Below are positions 33,193-41,657 of a stretch of DNA of 64,000 nt, piece by piece. The DNA is from Anaerolineae bacterium (GTDB lineage: Bacteria; Chloroflexota; Anaerolineae; Aggregatilineales; Phototrophicaceae). Under the pieces are notes generated by a model. It was given only the letters and a program-made list of their open reading frames with translations. It was not told the origin of the DNA and made no database searches. The position numbers and the translations under genes are program-made. Positions within the stretch are counted from its first letter, which is position 1; each line of letters begins with the position of its first letter. The stretch is taken from assembly GCA_025055175.1 (NCBI GenBank), contig JANWYT010000003.1, positions 124,001 through 188,000 on the forward strand, given 5' to 3'.

Positions 33193-34698
33193 TCAGAAAC
33201 CTGCCCTAGCGCTGTAAATCCGCTGCCACTCGCGGATGGTGTCGTAGGCTGGACGGAAGTGGAAACCAGGGCCGATCAGCGAGTAGGCCACGTTGTCGTT
33301 CTGGCTGGCGTCCCAACCCGCTTGCGGGCCGTAGTTGAAATTCCAGACGATCCCCAAGCGCACATAGCCGCTGTTGGCCATGAATTCTAGGGCTTGAGGC
33401 ATCCACTGGGCCTGCTCGGCCAGGGTGTTGTCGCGGGCGAATTCGAAGCCTGGCTTGACATCGGTTGGCAGGTCTTCGGCCACTGCCCAGCCGAATTCGG
33501 TCACGCAGATGGGCATGTTGCTGCCAGCCGCGCGAATGCGAGCTGCGTAGCCCTCCAGCGTGCTGCGGAAGCTCCAGCTGTGGTGTGGATTGTCGAATGG
33601 CCCTCGGAAGATGGCCGTCGGATCGTTGTAGCCCTCATCCCAGCGCACTAGCGGCGGCATGTTGAAGCCGTTGAGGTGCGAGCCGAAGCAGTCGGCGTAG
33701 TCCAGCGCGCCGGCGGCGATCAGCAGGTCGGTGTAGCGGAAGTCGTTGATGGCGTTGAAGTTGTTGTCGAAGCCGGTCGGAGCGAGCGCGCCGATGATGA
33801 CCATCACGCCAGGGTCAATCGACTTAATCATCTCATAGGTGGGACGCAGCAACCGCACATAATCGGTGGCGTTCACGCCGCGCGGCGAGGCCCATTCGCG
33901 GTCGATGTTCATCTCATTCCAGACTTCAATCGCCTGGATTTGGCCGGGATAGCGACGCAGCAACTGACCGACGAAATTGGCGTAATCTTGCGGATTGGCC
34001 GGTGGACCGGTCTTGCTCATGTCGCCGCCTGGTTCACGCGCCCAAGCTGGCGCGCGCAGCACGGAGAAGACCACCTTCAGGCCAAACTCCTGGGCGATGG
34101 GCATGACGAAATCGCTTACGCTCCAATCGTATTGGCCGCGCTGCGGCTCAAAGTATTCCCAGATGATCTGCTGCTTCACCCAGGGCAGCTTTAGGTCGTG
34201 GGCTACTGAACGGTAGTAGCCGCGCTGTTCTTCTGGGTTGAAGCTGAGCGCAAACTGCACCTGAATGCCGGCTTCGAAGCGCCGCTCATCGACGGGGCGC
34301 GGCGTGGGCGTGGCCGTGGGAGGCAGCGTGGGCGTGGCTGGCGGCGGAGCGAAGGTGGGCAAGTAGACCTGAGCGACGGCTGTGCCGCCATCGCTGGGCA
34401 TAGCCTGCTCTGTCGAGTTGGCTTCCGTCGTCGGCGTGGCGCTCGGTTGGCTGGTCGGGGTGGATGGCACAGCAGTCGGGCTGGCCGCCACCAGCGGGCC
34501 GCTGGTGGTGCTGCCCCCCGTGCTGGGTTGCAGCGGCTGAATGATCGCTGCCAGAGCGGGGCGAACCTGGGGATAGGCGAAGTAAATGCCCAAGAACGTC
34601 GCTGCGCCCATCATCATCGTGATGAACGACCAGATGGCGGCGAAGGTGCGCGCCTGCTTGCGCGCAGGATCGACGGGGCGGATGAGCGGTTGTGTCAT
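33193..34698 (-). CDS. Membrane-anchored clan A glycoside hydrolase-like protein (GH cluster, third gene)
   Basis: The 501-residue protein has a cytoplasmic start, one membrane helix (FAAIWSFITMMMGAATFLGIYFAY), and a long Ser/Thr/Pro linker (residues 65-140). The TIM-barrel domain follows. Acid/base Glu is in IEVWNEMNIDREW and the nucleophile in ICVTEFGWA. The end (FHFRPAYDTIREWQRIY) shows the same family relation to the neighbours. It probably cleaves or remodels a surface glycan from the outer face of the membrane. It is five bases upstream of the next relative and shares a transcript with it. Confidence 0.84.
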   Translation of the reverse strand: MTQPLIRPVDPARKQARTFAAIWSFITMMMGAATFLGIYFAYPQVRPALAAIIQPLQPSTGGSTTSGPLVAASPTAVPSTPTSQPSATPTTEANSTEQAMPSDGGTAVAQVYLPTFAPPPATPTLPPTATPTPRPVDERRFEAGIQVQFALSFNPEEQRGYYRSVAHDLKLPWVKQQIIWEYFEPQRGQYDWSVSDFVMPIAQEFGLKVVFSVLRAPAWAREPGGDMSKTGPPANPQDYANFVGQLLRRYPGQIQAIEVWNEMNIDREWASPRGVNATDYVRLLRPTYEMIKSIDPGVMVIIGALAPTGFDNNFNAINDFRYTDLLIAAGALDYADCFGSHLNGFNMPPLVRWDEGYNDPTAIFRGPFDNPHHSWSFRSTLEGYAARIRAAGSNMPICVTEFGWAVAEDLPTDVKPGFEFARDNTLAEQAQWMPQALEFMANSGYVRLGIVWNFNYGPQAGWDASQNDNVAYSLIGPGFHFRPAYDTIREWQRIYSARAGF

Positions 34699-34735
34699 GG
34701 TCTCCTCGCAGATGACTGAACAAGACGGGTGAGGG

Positions 34736-37624
34736 TCAGCGGGCGGCGGCCAGGGCGTCGCAGGCCGGGCAAGAGCCGTCCGGGCGGATGATGGCGAAGC
34801 CAGCCATGGGGTCGGTGCCGTAATAAGAGAAGTCGACGTTCCAGACGATCATCATGCGCACTTTGCCGCTGCGCGACGATAGGGCAGCGGCTTCTGCCAG
34901 CCAGGCAGCTTGCTGAGCCAGGGTGACGTTGCTGCCCCAGGCGAAATAGCTGGGCAAAGGCGGCAAGCCCTCTGGCGTCACATAGCCCAGCTCGGTGAAG
35001 CACAGCGGGCGCACACCGCCTGTAATCGACCAGTAGGTGTTCATGATAGTCTGGAAGTAGCGCGTGTAGTAGTTATCGCGCGGGTCGCCGCTGGTGGCGC
35101 TGGGCGGGACGATCCCTTCGTTGTAGTGAATGCCCACGCAGTCGGCGTAGTTCATGGCGCCGGCGCTCACCATCTCGCGCAAGAAACGGTCGTCGTTGAC
35201 GACGCGGCCTGGATAGGCTGCTTCGGCGCCGGTGGGCGCAGGCGCGCCGCTGATGACCATCACAGAAGGGTTGGCGTTTTTGATGGCCTGATAGGCATAG
35301 CGCAGCATGGTGGCGTAAGCCGCGCCGCTGATCTGGCCAGTGGGCCATTCACGATCCAAATTGGGCTCGTTCCACACCTCAATCGCATCTGGGCCGAGGC
35401 TAGCTACCCCTCCTAGCCACTGTGCGAAGGCCTGGAAGTAGCCTTCGCCGCCGTTAGCAATGTCAGCTGGATTGCCCGATGTACCGATGAGGATTTTGAA
35501 GCCGTTGGCGCGGGCGGCGTTGATGGCGTTAGCAGGCCCTTCCAAGCTCATGCCGAGGCCATAGCGAATTTGCACCTTCATCCAAGTCATGCCAGCGCGG
35601 CGCATAGCCTGGGCCGCGCGCGCGCTGCCCGCGTCGGTCACGTGGCCACCATATTCGAAGCCGCTCATCTGAATGCTGCCGGCGGGTGGCCTGTTGGCCG
35701 ACCAGCCGCCACCGACGAGCCGCGCGTTGACAGCGCCAGGTTGGAGAGTCGAAGTCGGGACGACGGGGGCTGGCGTAGGCGTGATGGTGGGCGTGGGCGT
35801 AGGCGTAGCTGTCGGCAGCGGTGTGGGCGTGGCAGTGGGCAGAGCAACGGCCACCGCCACCCCCTGGCGCACGTTGTCGGGCTGCTGACCCACCCCCACC
35901 ACCGCCACGTTGACCTCGTACTGCACGTTGGGCGTGTCTAGGGTGATGACCAGCGGCGCGTTGATGGCCGTCGTCACTTCTTGCAAGCTGCCGTCGCTGC
36001 CGCTGATCCGCCACAGCAAGGCCAAATCGCTGGGCGCAGAGGCGATGGGCGCTCCCTGACGGTAGTCCTCTAGGGCTTGCAACACACCCTCAGCCAGGTC
36101 GTCGTCCAGCAGATCGTCGAAGCCGACCCCGGCCAGAGCGAAGGCCGTGGCCCGTTCCATGCGGTAGCGCAGCGCGTCAGCGGTCGTCAGCCAGGCGCGG
36201 CTGAGGGTCTGACCGCTGGCATCTTGATATTCCAAGAAGGGGGCGCGCATCACAGCGTCTACGCCGACGATGGTCGGTAGGCCATCCAGGCTGGCGCGGA
36301 TGCGCGTCCCTGGCTCAACTGAGCCATCGGCGGTCACCCGATCTGCGCTCACCTTGAGGACGCCGAGCGGGGCGATGGCTTCTTGATAACCTATGCGCGT
36401 GAACGTGCCGTCCTGTTCGCGGATCGATTGAGCGCTCAGGCCCAGCAGCAGCTTGTGACGATTGATCTGGCTGACAGCTAGCGTCAGCATACGCTCAATC
36501 GGCTGATCGGCTTGGGCCAGATAGTGGCGCGGGGCGATGCTGGCGTCCAGCTTCACCCAATCGGCCCAATGGCCGATGACTGCCCAGTCGTAAGCGCTAT
36601 ACTGCCAATCCAATTCGTCTTCCGCTGCAATGACCACCCCCAGGCTCAGATGAACAGCGTCGAGCGCTCGCTTGAGTTCCCCGATGAAGGCGCTGAAGGC
36701 GCTGCGCTGATCGGGAGGGAGGCCACGATAATCAATCCAGATGCCATCGAAGCCGTTGATAGCCAGCGAGGCGAGCTGGCGCACATGCTCGCGACGCAGG
36801 TCGGGGTGAGTGATGAGCGTCGTCACCGTCTGCGTGTCCAGGGCGCGCGGATCGTCGTAGTTGCGCACGATGGGCATGACGCGGTAGCTCTGATTGGTGC
36901 GGAAGCCAGGCGCTAGGCTGCCGACGATGGCGCCGCTGAGGATGGGCTGTAAGCCAGAGGGCGCGACGATATGAGCCAGGCGCGCCGTCTGTTCGTCCAG
37001 GATTTGGCGCAGATCGTAGCTGAGCATGATTTGTGGGGCGCGCGGCACGGGCTGGAACAAGGCCAACGCGCGCACGGCTTGACCCTCGGCGGTCTGGGCC
37101 AACAAACGGCCCGCTTCTAGGCGACTTGCCAGGAACGTCCAGCGCCCGCGCGCGGGGTCGTAGCCATACAGGTCGAGCAGGTCGGGGCTGGCAGTGGGCG
37201 GCAAGGCCAGGCTGTAGCTTAGGCGCGGCGCGCCCTGAGCCGAAGCGCTGCTGGCCAGGCTGTAGACGCTGCTCATGAGGATAGCGTCCCTGGGCAGGCG
37301 CAGGCGCGCTTCCAGCAGGTTTGCGTCGCCTGTCTCCAGCGTGTTGAAGGCCTGGATAGACAAGCTGTCGATCTGGAGGGCGAAATCGGCGCGTGGAGCA
37401 GCGCTGAGGGCCTGTACGACCAGGCTGCCATCGCTGCTGAGGGCCTGCGCTCCTGGCATGGCCAACGGCGCGTAGGTCAGGGTGCGTAGGCGATCCAACA
37501 GGCTGAAGGGCGGCAGCAGCGCCGCCACCCCCACCAGGACGATGGCCACCGCCAGGCTCATCAAGCCCGTCAGCCAGCACCCCAGGTTGCGCGGGGGCGG
37601 CGCGAGGGTCTCGTCCTGGTACAT
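34736..37624 (-). CDS. Two-domain membrane-anchored glycosidase: GH18-like domain plus clan A domain (GH cluster, second gene)
   Basis: The 962-residue protein has an N-terminal helix (LMSLAVAIVLVGVAALLPPF). A GH18-like middle (residues about 190-560) contains NGFDGIWIDYRGLP, where the usual catalytic Glu of DGxDxDxE is not present. A Thr/Pro linker rich in TPTP (about 640-680) is followed by a clan A TIM barrel (about 690-962). That barrel is intact: IEVWNEPNLDREW and LCFTELGYV. The end reads GFAIIRPDGSCPACDA, nearly the same as the next gene. The start is ATG 37624 (MYQDETLAPP): its ribosome site and position follow the stop of the previous gene by two bases, and upstream codons of the long frame are a shadow. 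Confidence 0.83.
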   Translation of the reverse strand: MYQDETLAPPPRNLGCWLTGLMSLAVAIVLVGVAALLPPFSLLDRLRTLTYAPLAMPGAQALSSDGSLVVQALSAAPRADFALQIDSLSIQAFNTLETGDANLLEARLRLPRDAILMSSVYSLASSASAQGAPRLSYSLALPPTASPDLLDLYGYDPARGRWTFLASRLEAGRLLAQTAEGQAVRALALFQPVPRAPQIMLSYDLRQILDEQTARLAHIVAPSGLQPILSGAIVGSLAPGFRTNQSYRVMPIVRNYDDPRALDTQTVTTLITHPDLRREHVRQLASLAINGFDGIWIDYRGLPPDQRSAFSAFIGELKRALDAVHLSLGVVIAAEDELDWQYSAYDWAVIGHWADWVKLDASIAPRHYLAQADQPIERMLTLAVSQINRHKLLLGLSAQSIREQDGTFTRIGYQEAIAPLGVLKVSADRVTADGSVEPGTRIRASLDGLPTIVGVDAVMRAPFLEYQDASGQTLSRAWLTTADALRYRMERATAFALAGVGFDDLLDDDLAEGVLQALEDYRQGAPIASAPSDLALLWRISGSDGSLQEVTTAINAPLVITLDTPNVQYEVNVAVVGVGQQPDNVRQGVAVAVALPTATPTPLPTATPTPTPTITPTPAPVVPTSTLQPGAVNARLVGGGWSANRPPAGSIQMSGFEYGGHVTDAGSARAAQAMRRAGMTWMKVQIRYGLGMSLEGPANAINAARANGFKILIGTSGNPADIANGGEGYFQAFAQWLGGVASLGPDAIEVWNEPNLDREWPTGQISGAAYATMLRYAYQAIKNANPSVMVISGAPAPTGAEAAYPGRVVNDDRFLREMVSAGAMNYADCVGIHYNEGIVPPSATSGDPRDNYYTRYFQTIMNTYWSITGGVRPLCFTELGYVTPEGLPPLPSYFAWGSNVTLAQQAAWLAEAAALSSRSGKVRMMIVWNVDFSYYGTDPMAGFAIIRPDGSCPACDALAAAR

Positions 37625-37626
37625 GG

Positions 37627-38949
37627 TCAGCGTCCTAGAGCATCGCAAGCCGGACAAATGCCGCCAGGGCGGATGATGGCATAGCCCGCCTGCGGATCGT
37701 CGCCGTAGCCCGTATAGTTGACGTTCCAGATGATGAGGACGCGCACAATGCCGCTGCGGCGGGCCATATCGACGACCTGATCCAGCCAGGCGGCCTGCTG
37801 AGCTACTGTAACGTTCGCTGCCCAGCCGAAGGCCGGCGGCAGCGGGCCATAGCCCTCTGGTGAGAGGTAGCCTAGCTCGGTGAAGCACAGAGGGCGGCTT
37901 CTGTTGAAGGCGTTGTAGTACACGTCGACCATGCCGCGATAGTAGCGCGTGTAGAAGGGCGTGCGTGGATCGCCGCTGGTGGCAGTGGGCGGCAGAATGC
38001 CTTCGTTATAGTGGACGCCAACGCAGTCCATATAGCGCGCGGCGCCAGCCTGGGCCATCTGGCGCAGAAAGGGCGCGTCGTCGCAGCCGCTCTCGGCGCA
38101 ACCACCACCGAAGAAGCCCGTTGGAGCAGGCGCGCCGCTGATGACCAGGGTGTTGGGGTTGCGCGCCTTGATAGCGTTGTAGGTTACAGCCAGTAGTTCT
38201 GTGTAGCGCGCGCCGTTGATCTGGCCAGCAGGCCATTCGCGGTCGATGTTCGGCTCGTTCCACACTTCGATGGCATCTGCTCCTAGCGCCGCCAAACCAG
38301 CCGCAAAGGCCGCGTACTGGTCGAAGAAGCCTGCCTGGTAGAGTTGATCGCGCTCGCCTACCAGGCCGATTAGGATACGGAAGCCGCGCGCGTGGACATC
38401 GTTAATCATGCCCGCGAAGCCGTTGGCGTCCATGCCGAACTGGTAGCGCACCTGCTTCTTGACCCACGTCATGCCAGCGCGGCGCATTTGCTCAACGGCG
38501 AAGTCGTCCAGGCCAGCGACGTGGCCGCCGTAGCTGAAGCCGCGCACGGCGCTGCGGCCTGCAGGGGCAGCAGGGGAAGGATTGCCACCCGCAGAAGCGA
38601 CGGGGGCAGGCGCGCCGGGGGGCGCTGCGACGCTGATCGGGGCGTCCGGAGCGATTTGAGGCAGGGCCAGGACGGCGTCTCGGCTTGCGCCGCGCGTGAA
38701 TTGCACGGCCAGCCAGCCGACTTGGCCGCTGCTGGTGATTCCACGCACCCACACACCGTCGCTGTTGCGGCCATCAAGGGCGACGGGTGTGCCGACATCC
38801 AGGATTGCGATCCGTTCAAAGTTCGTCCCTGGCCCGACGCGCAGGGAGACGCGGTTGATCGTCGTCACGATGATGCCAACCTGAGCCGAAGCCAAGCCCG
38901 CCAGGCCCAGGAAGGCCACTGTCAGAGCCAGCAATTTCAAAGGGCGCAT
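37627..38949 (-). CDS. Secreted SH3-domain clan A glycoside hydrolase-like protein (GH cluster, first gene)
   Basis: The 440-residue protein has a signal peptide (LLALTVAFLGLAGLASAQ), a bacterial SH3 domain (INRVSLRVGPGTNFERIAIL...GWLAVQF, residues 30-95) that probably binds cell-wall glycan, and a Pro/Ala-rich linker. The TIM barrel carries IEVWNEPNIDREW and LCFTELGYL. The C-terminus GYAIIRPGGICPACDA is shared with the second gene. The start is ATG 38949 with GGAG six bases upstream, four codons inside the longest frame. As the first gene of the array, its promoter should lie in 38950-39103. Confidence 0.85.
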   Translation of the reverse strand: MRPLKLLALTVAFLGLAGLASAQVGIIVTTINRVSLRVGPGTNFERIAILDVGTPVALDGRNSDGVWVRGITSSGQVGWLAVQFTRGASRDAVLALPQIAPDAPISVAAPPGAPAPVASAGGNPSPAAPAGRSAVRGFSYGGHVAGLDDFAVEQMRRAGMTWVKKQVRYQFGMDANGFAGMINDVHARGFRILIGLVGERDQLYQAGFFDQYAAFAAGLAALGADAIEVWNEPNIDREWPAGQINGARYTELLAVTYNAIKARNPNTLVISGAPAPTGFFGGGCAESGCDDAPFLRQMAQAGAARYMDCVGVHYNEGILPPTATSGDPRTPFYTRYYRGMVDVYYNAFNRSRPLCFTELGYLSPEGYGPLPPAFGWAANVTVAQQAAWLDQVVDMARRSGIVRVLIIWNVNYTGYGDDPQAGYAIIRPGGICPACDALGR

Positions 38950-39103
38950 AGGCCACTCCATAAGCTATCTGCAAAGGCGCGCGCATTGTAGCAAAAGCTC
39001 ATCCCCCTGGTCAAATGGTGGCGGGCAGGCGCAGAGCGGACGGACGAGCATTGGGCCTTTTCGTAGCCCTCCTGGGTCGGATCGTCATCGTCTCAGCGGA
39101 GCG

Positions 39104-39391
39104 CTAACGGCGTTGGCGGCGTGTGCGCACGCGAATGGCGCGATCAGGCTGTTTACGCACCCAAGCTAGGTAACGCGCCACGTCTTCTTGGGCGCGCAGC
39201 GCTTCCAGGCTGTGCAGCTCTTTGGACAGGGTGACGTTGTAGAAGAAGCTGTGCAGCGTCTTGTGGCAGGTTGCGCACAGTGGCACGACCTCGCGACCAC
39301 CCAGGCTCTTGGGGATGAGGTGATGACGGCTGACCTGGCTCACCCAGCGCTCGCACAAGGCACACTGGGACTTCTCTGGCTTGCGGGGCAT
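39104..39391 (-). CDS. HNH endonuclease domain protein (95 residues)
   Basis: This small protein is an almost complete HNH module: CALC (C10, C13), the catalytic core RHHLIPKSLGG (H23, H24), and CATCHKTLH (C39, C42, H47). The four cysteines would bind zinc. The basic C-terminus (RVRTRRQRR) suggests nucleic-acid binding. ATG 39391 has TGAGGA five bases upstream. It reads away from the SPFH-reverse transcriptase genes across a 414-base structured gap, so it could be an independent homing- or restriction-type nuclease or a companion of that locus; sequence cannot decide. Confidence 0.85.
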   Translation of the reverse strand: MPRKPEKSQCALCERWVSQVSRHHLIPKSLGGREVVPLCATCHKTLHSFFYNVTLSKELHSLEALRAQEDVARYLAWVRKQPDRAIRVRTRRQRR

Positions 39392-39805
39392 AAAGTCCTC
39401 AACAGAACATTCGGCGCCCTTTGCATAATTTGAGTGTAGCACAAAACGACAGGCCTCCTCTCAGGGCTTGCGTTCTTAGAACATTTGTATTATCCTGATA
39501 ACCAAAGCGGCGCAGAGCCAATGGGCCGCTGTGTTCCGCGTGGTGCTTCTTCATCTGTCGCTGCGCGACAGATTTGGCCGAGTGGGGGGATGTATCCAGC
39601 GTGCCGCAGGCGAAAGCTGAGCGGAAACGTCCGAAAAGGGCTTGCAAGGGCGGGGATACCCGCTGTCTCACAAGCCAGGCTTCGGCCTAGCGGCGAGCAG
39701 CGTCAACTGTCCTTCCCCCTGAGTAGCACGTCGCGACCCATACTTCCCTCCTCACGGAAAAAATCGTTTCTATAGCTGTAGGCCAGCGTTCGGGGATGGA
39801 GAGAT
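39392..39805. other. Gene-free divergent region upstream of the SPFH-reverse transcriptase genes
   Basis: These 414 bases separate divergent starts and have no credible protein frame: the frames give low-complexity basic peptides. The core (39506-39691) holds several stable hairpins listed as a candidate RNA. The stretch after 39692 is less structured and ends with the SPFH ribosome site. Confidence 0.6.
39506..39691 (+). ncRNA. Candidate structured RNA preceding the SPFH-RT genes
   Basis: Four stems lie in 186 bases. They are AGCGGC/GCCGCT (39506-39511 with 39525-39530), and a perfect 9-bp stem ATCTGTCGC/GCGACAGAT with the 3-base loop TGC (39553-39573). The third is GGCTTG/CAAGCC (39639-39644 with 39671-39676), enclosing GCGGG-GATA-CCCGC (39650-39663). 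The fourth is AGGC-TTCG-GCCT (39677-39688). The last forms the very stable cUUCGg loop only on the plus strand, the strand of the SPFH and RT genes. In retrons the template RNA (msr-msd) usually lies upstream of the RT. Promoter evidence is weak: a TATTAT element at 39488-39493 has no good -35. The RNA itself is a hypothesis. Confidence 0.4.
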
Positions 39806-40564
39806 ATGGAAGATTTGAAGAAAGTGCTATGGGGGCTGCAAAAAGAGGCGGTCGTCTACGACTATGAACATGCTTTGCTGTACCAGGATGGCAAGTTCAC
39901 GCGCATATTGCCCCCTGGAAAATACCGCTTCCCCTATAACGCCAACGTCCAGATCACGCGCGTGAGCAAGCGACTGCTGAGCGAGGTCATCAGCGGCCAA
40001 GAGATTCTCACGGCGGATCGCATTGGCGTGCGCGTGAGCCTGATCGCCAAATATCAGGTCACCGATCCTGTCCTGGCGGTCAATGGCACGCAGGACTACG
40101 CCGAACAGCTCCATCAAGATCTGCAGCTCGTCTTGCGCGACGCAGTGGCGGCGCGTAGCGTGGAGCAGTTGCTAGACGCGCGCGGCGAACTGAGCGAAGA
40201 GCTGATGAAGGCCTGTGCGCCGCAAGCCGCTGAATATGGCCTGACGCTGAGGCGCGTCGGCGTGCGCGACATCGTGCTACCGGGTCAGGTGCGCACCATC
40301 TTCATGCAGGAAGTCGAAGCGGATCGTAAGGGGCGCGCTGCCCTGGTGGCTGCTCGCCACGAAGTTGCGGCTGCCCGCGCCCGCGCCAACACCGCCAAAA
40401 TCCTCACCGAGAACCCCGCTGTGCTGCGCCTGCAAGAGATTGATGCGCTGGTGCAGCTGGCCAGCAAACACGGCAACGTCATCCTGCTGCCCAACCTGGC
40501 CGACTTGCTAGTGCGTCGCGCTGACTTGTCGCCCAGCAACGGCGCCGGGGCAGAAACCGAGTAG
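39806..40564 (+). CDS. SPFH/band-7 (slipin-like) protein
   Basis: The 252-residue protein is an SPFH domain with a long C-terminal helical tail: VVYDYEHALLYQDGKFTRILPPGKYRF, ILTADRIGVRVSLIAKYQVTDP, and a helix (RGRAALVAARHEVAAARARANTAKIL) that typically drives ring assembly. Slipins and stomatins organise membrane microdomains and partner with proteases or channels. Unlike most members it has no N-terminal membrane helix, so it may be peripheral or cytosolic. The reverse transcriptase starts nine bases after its stop on the same strand, so the two are probably expressed as one unit. It does not stand beside a NfeD protease, the usual slipin partner. Confidence 0.86.
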   Translation: MEDLKKVLWGLQKEAVVYDYEHALLYQDGKFTRILPPGKYRFPYNANVQITRVSKRLLSEVISGQEILTADRIGVRVSLIAKYQVTDPVLAVNGTQDYAEQLHQDLQLVLRDAVAARSVEQLLDARGELSEELMKACAPQAAEYGLTLRRVGVRDIVLPGQVRTIFMQEVEADRKGRAALVAARHEVAAARARANTAKILTENPAVLRLQEIDALVQLASKHGNVILLPNLADLLVRRADLSPSNGAGAETE

Positions 40565-40573
40565 AGGCGCGCG

Positions 40574-41524
40574 GTGTACGACCATCCGTTCGACAGCCTG
40601 AGCCAGCGGCTGCGCCACTTGCTGAAGGGGAGCTGGCGCAGCCACACCCGCCAGCAACGGGCTGAGCTGTCAGAGCCAGAATTGACCGCGTTGTCTCATC
40701 AGATTGGCCTAAACGACGTCTTGCAGCCCGCCGACATGCTGGACATGCTGGAGCGCGAGAGCCTAAAGCCCTACTTCCACTACCGCCACTTCACCAAGTC
40801 CAAGAAAGATGGCACGCCGCGCCAAATCGTCGAGCCTGATCCTCGTTTGAAGACGATTCAGCACGCCATTGCGCAGCGCTTGCTGGCCAATCAGCCCATT
40901 CATCCTGCTGCTGTTGGCTTCCAGCGGCGCAAGTCCACCGCCGATCACGTCTGGCCGCACGTCGGCGCGCGCACCATCATCAGCGCCGACATCGCTGATT
41001 TCTTCCCCAGCACTTCGCGTTATCGCGTGCATGAGTGGTGGCGCAAGCGCTTCCCTGACTCAGAGAAGACGGTGGCCCTCATGCTGACTCTGCTCACAAC
41101 GTACCAGGACGCTCTGCCTCAGGGCGCGCCCACTAGCCCGCCGCTCAGCAACCTAGTGAACTTCGACATGGATCGGCAGTTGGCCTCGCTGACGGAGCGT
41201 AGTGGTGGCACGTACACCCGCTACTGCGACGATCTGCTCTTCAGTTGGCACGCTCACGCCACGCCACCCAGCGATTTTGCCGTCTCTGTGCGGGCCATCC
41301 TGCGTGGGCATGGCTATGCCCTGCACCCGCGCAAAGGCTGGCAGATCTACGACGAGCAGGATGAACCCCAGGTGGTTGGCGTGGTGCTGACGCGCGATGG
41401 GCGTGTGCGACTGCCTCCTGACCTGCGGGAACGTATGCGCCGCCTGGCCCGCAGCCAACATCCCCGCGACGCGGCCCGCCTGAATGGCTATGAGGGTTAC
41501 CGCCGAATGATGGAGCGCCGCTGA
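40574..41524 (+). CDS. Retron-like reverse transcriptase
   Basis: The 316-residue enzyme has the finger/palm motifs in order: KSKKDGTPRQIVEPDPRLKTIQ (76-96 in part), AVGFQRRKST, catalytic ADIADFFPS (Asp139/142 region), PQGAPTSPPLSNLV, the active-site YCDDLLFS (Asp219, Asp220), GYALHPRKGWQIY, and the retron-like thumb segment QVVGVVLTRDGRVRLP. All aspartates needed for polymerisation are present. There is no maturase X, En or endonuclease domain, so it is not a group II intron protein. The PQGAPTSP motif also argues against a DGR enzyme. The thumb has VVG where retrons usually show VTG. The start is GTG with AGAGG seven bases upstream. Codon usage matches neighbours, so it is not a recent arrival. 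Confidence 0.9.
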   Translation: MYDHPFDSLSQRLRHLLKGSWRSHTRQQRAELSEPELTALSHQIGLNDVLQPADMLDMLERESLKPYFHYRHFTKSKKDGTPRQIVEPDPRLKTIQHAIAQRLLANQPIHPAAVGFQRRKSTADHVWPHVGARTIISADIADFFPSTSRYRVHEWWRKRFPDSEKTVALMLTLLTTYQDALPQGAPTSPPLSNLVNFDMDRQLASLTERSGGTYTRYCDDLLFSWHAHATPPSDFAVSVRAILRGHGYALHPRKGWQIYDEQDEPQVVGVVLTRDGRVRLPPDLRERMRRLARSQHPRDAARLNGYEGYRRMMERR

Positions 41525-41597
41525 CTCTCCGCTGAGACCATCACTCCTCTCTGAGGTCGAACGTCATGGGTCGTCTTCAGCGTGGGGCAGGCGTCGC

Positions 41598-41627
41598 TTG
41601 TCAGGCTTGGGCCTGCGCCTGTAGAAT
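41598..41627 (+). promoter_or_regulatory. Promoter of the transglutaminase-like gene
   Basis: TTGTCA (41598-41603) and TAGAAT (41622-41627) are 18 bases apart, giving a transcript start near 41634, 24 bases before the ATG at 41658. This implies the gene is not simply read through from the RT gene. Confidence 0.5.
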
Positions 41628-41657
41628 GAGCCTGATGATTCTCTATTGAGCGGCCTC

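Noticed and set aside
39485-39775. An open frame of 96 codons upstream of the SPFH gene
   Set aside because: The product is low-complexity and basic with no family resemblance, has no ribosome site, and runs through the hairpin cluster.
40574-41524. Group II intron or diversity-generating retroelement as source of the RT
   Set aside because: There is no maturase or endonuclease domain, no domain V-like end and no template/variable repeat pair nearby, and PQGAPTSP is not the DGR motif.
41646-41657. TTG start for the transglutaminase gene
   Set aside because: It adds four residues without a better ribosome site, so ATG 41658 is preferred, though not excluded.
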